NCBI GenBank assembly: GCA_009923345.1
Contig: RFTR01000105.1
Span: 1 to 6,990, forward strand
Direction: 5' to 3'
DNA length: 6,990 nt
Source: Betaproteobacteria bacterium
Lineage (GTDB): Bacteria > Pseudomonadota > Gammaproteobacteria > Burkholderiales > Burkholderiaceae_C
Positions 6,426 to 6,990 of this stretch are shown piece after piece. The translations under genes were made by a program, and so were the position numbers. The notes below the pieces were generated by a model that was given only the letters and a program-made list of their open reading frames with translations, made no database searches and was not told the origin of the DNA. Numbering within the stretch: the first letter of the stretch is position 1; every line of letters starts with the position of its first letter.

Positions 6426-6530
6426 AAACGCCAACATCGCCGCATCATCGATCACATTAAAAGAGGCATAAGTCGCAAACCGATATAGCAACAGCACGAA
6501 GTACTCAGTTGCAGACAGTGTGCTAAGCAT
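6414..6530 (-). CDS. Doubtful small ORF, 38 residues
   Basis: An ATG at 6530 opens a 38-codon frame ending in TAA at 6414-6416, within the palindrome at 6411-6425. It begins 8 nt after the flavoprotein stop on the same strand, so it could be co-transcribed. The product is hydrophobic in its middle (YFVLLLYRFATYASF, 10-24) and resembles nothing I recognise. There is no Shine-Dalgarno before the ATG, and a frame this short can arise by chance. I consider it more likely non-coding than real. Confidence 0.18.
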   Translation of the reverse strand: MLSTLSATEYFVLLLYRFATYASFNVIDDAAMLAFLLS

Positions 6531-6538
6531 GGTTCAAA

Positions 6539-6990
6539 TCAAAGTGAGGTTGTTGCGCGCGAATTTAGATGGAGATATGTCAACGCACCATTCGCCGCAT
6601 GCCGACCACTGGCTAAACAAGCGCTCAATAAATAACCGCCTGTGGGTGCTTCCCAGTCCAACATTTCACCTGCAGCAAATAGGCCAGGGGTGTGGCGTGA
6701 CATCAGTGAGTCGTCTAGTACTTCTAATTTGACGCCACCTGCACTGCTAATCGCTTCATCTAAAGGGCGCGTAGCTACTAAGGTGATGGGTAAATGTTGA
6801 ATGGCCTGCGCAAGTTGCACGGGGTCACTCAATGCATCTTTTGACAGCACTTCATGTAACAGCGCCAAATGCACCGCTTGCAAGTTCAAACGACTTTTTA
6901 AATGGCTACTCAGTGAGCGTGAGCCCCGCGGATGGCGCACTTCTGCCAGCACATGTTCTGCGCTGAAGTCGGGGCGCAAATTCAAATGGA
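6539..6990 (-). CDS. FAD-dependent flavoprotein, HI0933 / TIGR03862-like (5' truncated by window)
   Basis: Only the C-terminal 149 complete residues are in the window; the frame remains open through the right edge, and the N-terminal Rossmann FAD-binding part lies outside. The segment SAGGVKLEVLD, then TPGLFAAGEMLDWEAPTGGYLL followed by ACLASGRHAA, is the typical C-terminal FAD-contacting region of HI0933/YhiN-like flavoproteins. The WEAPTGGY version fits the TIGR03862 subgroup of proteobacteria. These are putative cytoplasmic NAD(P)/FAD-dependent oxidoreductases with no well-established reaction. A TTG near 6985 is an internal Leu codon, not a start, because conserved sequence continues upstream. 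It converges on the pirin gene across a 152-nt gap. Confidence 0.9.
   Translation of the reverse strand, partial: HLNLRPDFSAEHVLAEVRHPRGSRSLSSHLKSRLNLQAVHLALLHEVLSKDALSDPVQLAQAIQHLPITLVATRPLDEAISSAGGVKLEVLDDSLMSRHTPGLFAAGEMLDWEAPTGGYLLSACLASGRHAANGALTYLHLNSRATTSL

Noticed and set aside
1..6990. CRISPR arrays, tRNA/rRNA genes, insertion sequences, phage or defence genes
   Set aside because: I saw no regularly spaced repeats, no transposase or integrase motifs and no RNA gene structure; the region reads as ordinary chromosomal house-keeping DNA.

Overview
The window looks like ordinary chromosomal DNA of a betaproteobacterium, most likely order Burkholderiales (Comamonadaceae-like). The best clue is the left end: a probable ilvE 3' tail, then a small CHCC zinc-finger gene, then waaF, an order known from this group. 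Base composition is moderate, and every recognisable protein has a familiar proteobacterial house-keeping or envelope role. I see no tRNA, rRNA, CRISPR array, insertion sequence, integrase or attachment site.

Layout. (1) Positions 1-1284, + strand: last codons of a probable branched-chain aminotransferase, a 67-residue zinc-finger protein, and the LPS heptosyltransferase WaaF, tightly packed and overlapping. (2) Positions 1269-2621, - strand: an AmpG-type muropeptide permease whose 3' end overlaps waaF tail to tail. (3) Positions 2659-3492, + strand: an exported, possibly lipid-anchored M48 zinc protease of the LoiP/YggG type, divergent from ampG. (4) Positions 3497-4135, - strand: a YcbL-like metallo-beta-lactamase-fold hydrolase (glyoxalase II type), ending 4 nt from the protease stop. 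(5) Positions 4215-6386, + strand: a co-directional run of a PaaI-type hotdog thioesterase, a class III extradiol (LigB/DODA/YgiD-like) dioxygenase and a pirin. (6) Positions 6539-6990, - strand: the C-terminal part of an HI0933/TIGR03862-type flavoprotein that runs off the right edge.

Functional reading. The left half is about the cell envelope: LPS inner-core synthesis, peptidoglycan recycling and an envelope protease. The right half holds small-molecule or detoxification enzymes: a thioester or glyoxalase-type hydrolase, an acyl-CoA thioesterase, and two metal-dependent proteins (dioxygenase and pirin) 15 nt apart that are probably co-transcribed. Non-coding DNA is scarce. The longest gap is 152 nt (6387-6538), and it contains a 15-bp AT-rich palindrome and a doubtful 38-codon ORF.

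I did not find a convincing new biological system. The points worth a second look are modest: gene-end overlaps without room for terminators, a 13-bp perfect palindrome ahead of the dioxygenase-pirin pair, a non-ATG overlapping waaF start, and the possible small ORF.
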